Assembly: GCF_025145845.1 (NCBI RefSeq) | Contig: NZ_CP102253.1 | Span: 310,001-374,000 of the forward strand | Direction of reading: 5' to 3' | DNA from: Alistipes shahii WAL 8301 | GTDB taxonomy: Bacteria > Bacteroidota > Bacteroidia > Bacteroidales > Rikenellaceae | DNA: 64,000 bases | Shown: in pieces, positions 62,663 through 64,000 of the stretch | Position numbering within the stretch: the first letter of the stretch is position 1 | Layout of the letters: each line of letters starts with the position of its first letter | Notes under the pieces: model-generated | The model's database searches: none | Told to the model about the DNA's origin: nothing | What the model saw: only the letters and a program-made list of their open reading frames with translations | Position numbers and translations under genes: made by a program

Positions 62663-63373
62663 ATGCTTGCCTGCTGACTGCTTTATTCGGTCTATCTGTT
62701 TTTAGACCGCTACGTGTACCGGGGACGTTTGAACTACCTGCTTTTCGGGCGTCGGGTGGAAAAGGTGAAACGCTGGCTGCATCGTATTACCGCCCCTCCC
62801 GCTCCGGCGGCGAAGCCGGAACCGGAACCGGAAGCCGGGCCGACGGAAGATATTGCGTTACACCGGAGTTATCAGTACGATCCGCCGCCTGCAACTGAAC
62901 CGGAACCGACACCGCCTCCGGAGCCTGCGAAACCACCGGAAGCGGAAGCGCCGCCGACTGCGACCCCGGAAGCTGACGCTCCGGATGATTCGGCTCCTGC
63001 CGTTTCGCACCCGACACCGCCTCCGGAGGGCGACAATTACAACGAGGACGAGGAATATATGCGGCACATGGCAAATACGGACGAGGGGCCGCAGCCGGGG
63101 GCTGTCGATGCTGACGACCTGCTGGTTCTGCTCTCGGTTTTCTCGAAAGGCAAGAGTGCCACGCCGCAGGAGATCGCCACGGCACGGCGGGCCATGCGGG
63201 CCGTTTCGGGTTCGCAGATCGAGCAGTCGATTTTAGACCAGTTGAACGGCAAAGACGGCTATGTTGCGGTCATGCTCGACATGATTACAAAGGACCTGCA
63301 CGCGGAGGACGATACACCCCCGCGGGAGAATAAAAAATCTGACCGGGCTTTTCGTCTGGAAGATTTTGTATAA
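62663..63373 (+). CDS. DUF4122 protein (TraD-like), TGA at codon 5
   Basis: From ATG 62663 it reads MLAC-TGA-LLYSVYLFLDRYVYRGRLNY and then is open to TAA, 237 codons. The hydrophobic N-terminus is an evident membrane anchor, and Trp would fit the TGA position (62675-62677). Without readthrough only a GTG at 62714 could serve, losing the membrane helix. The middle is a Pro/Glu-rich linker and the C-terminus (LLVLLSVFSKGKSATPQEIA) is a helical domain. Position between DUF3408 and DUF4134 is standard. Confidence 0.75.
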
Positions 63374-63545
63374 CGGATGTCTAACTTAAACCAAATGCCT
63401 ATGAGAAAGGATTTTTTTGATTCCGGCTGACGACGGAAGTGCCGTTTATGAACGGCGAAAATACGTCAGATAACATTTTCCATAATTCGCTGCCGGCCGT
63501 CATGGGCGGTCGGCAGTTTTTCACCGAAACGAAAACAAATTATCT
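63374..63545 (+). promoter_or_regulatory. Leader with hairpins before the DUF4134 gene
   Basis: GCCGTT/AACGGC (near 63452-63467) and CTGCCGGCCG/CGGTCGGCAG followed by T5 (63491-63522). The second looks like a terminator or attenuator inside the tra operon. Confidence 0.5.
63491..63522 (+). terminator. Possible attenuator upstream of traE
   Basis: GC-rich stem with a short loop and TTTTT, lying between two tra genes. Confidence 0.6.
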
Positions 63546-63920
63546 ATGAAAAGTAAAAACAGAAAATTTATGAATACTCCGCTTAATCCGGCCCGGCCTC
63601 CGTACCGCAAACGTCTTACCGCTCTGTTCTTCGCGGCTTGGGGCATGCTGTGAACGTTGGCAGCTTCGGCGCAGACGGGCGACGGCTCGGCGGGCATCCG
63701 TCAGGCTGCGCAAATGGTAAACGGCTACTTCGAACCTGCCGTGAAGCTGATTTACGCAATCGGGGCCGTCGTGGGGCTGATCGGGGCCGTAAAGGTCTAC
63801 GGCAAATTCTCGTCCGGCGACCCGGACACGGCAAAAACCTGTGCCAGTTGGATGGGTGCGTGCGTCTTTCTGATCGTCTGCGCTACGGTCTTAAAATCAT
63901 TTTTCGGCACAACGTATTAG
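63546..63920 (+). CDS. traE: DUF4134 protein (TraE-like), TGA at codon 36
   Basis: 125 codons. A basic leader and signal-like segment (RLTALFFAAWGML) is followed by TGA (63651-63653), then TLAASAQTGDGSAGIRQAAQ. The mature part has two membrane helices (LIYAIGAVVGLIGAVKVYGK, CVFLIVCATVLKSFFG), the size and shape of a VirB2/DUF4134 pilin-like subunit. TGA falls inside the signal peptide; Trp fits. A TTG at 63657 could restart translation but would lose the signal. Confidence 0.82.
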
Positions 63921-63923
63921 TAT

Positions 63924-64000
63924 ATGGCAACATTCGAAATTCATAAGGGCGTGGATGCGCCCGTCGAATTTAAGGGGCTGAAAAGTCAGTACTTGTTCAT
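63924..64000 (+). CDS. traF: DUF4133 protein (TraF-like), cut by window end
   Basis: Begins MATFEIHKGVDAPVEFKGLK, the usual DUF4133 start (inner-membrane VirB3-like protein), 3 bp after traE. Only 25 codons are in the window. Confidence 0.75.
   Translation, partial: MATFEIHKGVDAPVEFKGLKSQYLF

Noticed and set aside
63402..63440. A short gene starting MRKDFFDSG ahead of traE with its own TGA
   Set aside because: The frame hits two stops quickly and overlaps leader hairpins; it is more likely an untranslated leader.
9003..64000. Element-wide reassignment of TGA to tryptophan
   Set aside because: Several intact genes end in TGA with good reason (overlap with the next ATG at 46444-46446; receptor ending in a typical terminus; the 32010 gene versus its TAA-ending paralogue). 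At most TGA is read through at some sites.

Overview
The window looks like a Bacteroidales chromosome, probably Alistipes/Rikenellaceae. The evidence is a GC-rich core, promoters of the TTTG-N19-22-TAnnTTTG type, and Bacteroidota-only families (DUF3244, DUF4249, DUF4906, DUF3408, DUF4134). It carries the left part of an integrative and conjugative element (ICE) that continues past the right edge.

Layout. 1-9000 is core chromosome: miaB (partial), a YitT-family membrane protein, plsY, an acyl-CoA synthetase, a LytS/LytTR-type two-component pair, an orphan HsdR_N-like nuclease domain, and a secreted GH2-like protein. At 9003-9075 lies tRNA-Lys(CTT), the probable attachment site, followed by a tyrosine recombinase and its repeated binding sites. 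The ICE then runs: ORF6N regulator, umuDC, a small AT-rich island (RES-like, DUF2971, unknown), and a leftward block of a radical SAM gene and a fimbrial operon split by an IS982-family element. Next come DUF4099/DUF3945 proteins and the coupling protein TraG (27.1-29.1 kb). A roughly 29-kb cargo region follows (29.2-58.4 kb). The mobilisation genes mobA and mobB (58.4-60.3 kb), a divergent oriT-like region with 51-bp tandem repeats, and the rightward tra operon (ParA, two DUF3408, DUF4122, DUF4134, DUF4133) close the window.

The cargo holds two paralogous cassettes. Locus A is 30.1-34.0 kb and locus B is 41.7-51.1 kb. Each has a membrane-tethered TPR/HTH regulator, a terminator, a promoter, a 127-aa DUF3244 protein, an S74 self-cleaving chaperone protein, and a secreted peptidase-type protein with a shared C-terminal repeat domain. 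Locus B adds lipoproteins and a DUF4249/TonB-receptor pair. Between them sit a methyltransferase, a BRO protein, a PD-(D/E)XK-like protein, a nucleotidyltransferase-HEPN protein and a SLOG-like protein. After locus B come three tandem insertion sequences and a lipoprotein gene that is out of frame at a nine-G tract.

Three observations stand out. (1) Five ICE genes are interrupted only by in-frame TGA codons (six in all), most at positions where tryptophan fits. (2) Three copies of an apparent pseudoknotted RNA have covarying stems (two in tandem at 29.3-29.66 kb, one at 40.0 kb). (3) Nine-base G/C tracts and an A8 tract in and around locus B suggest phase variation. All function calls rest on recognition of sequence motifs; no database search was run.
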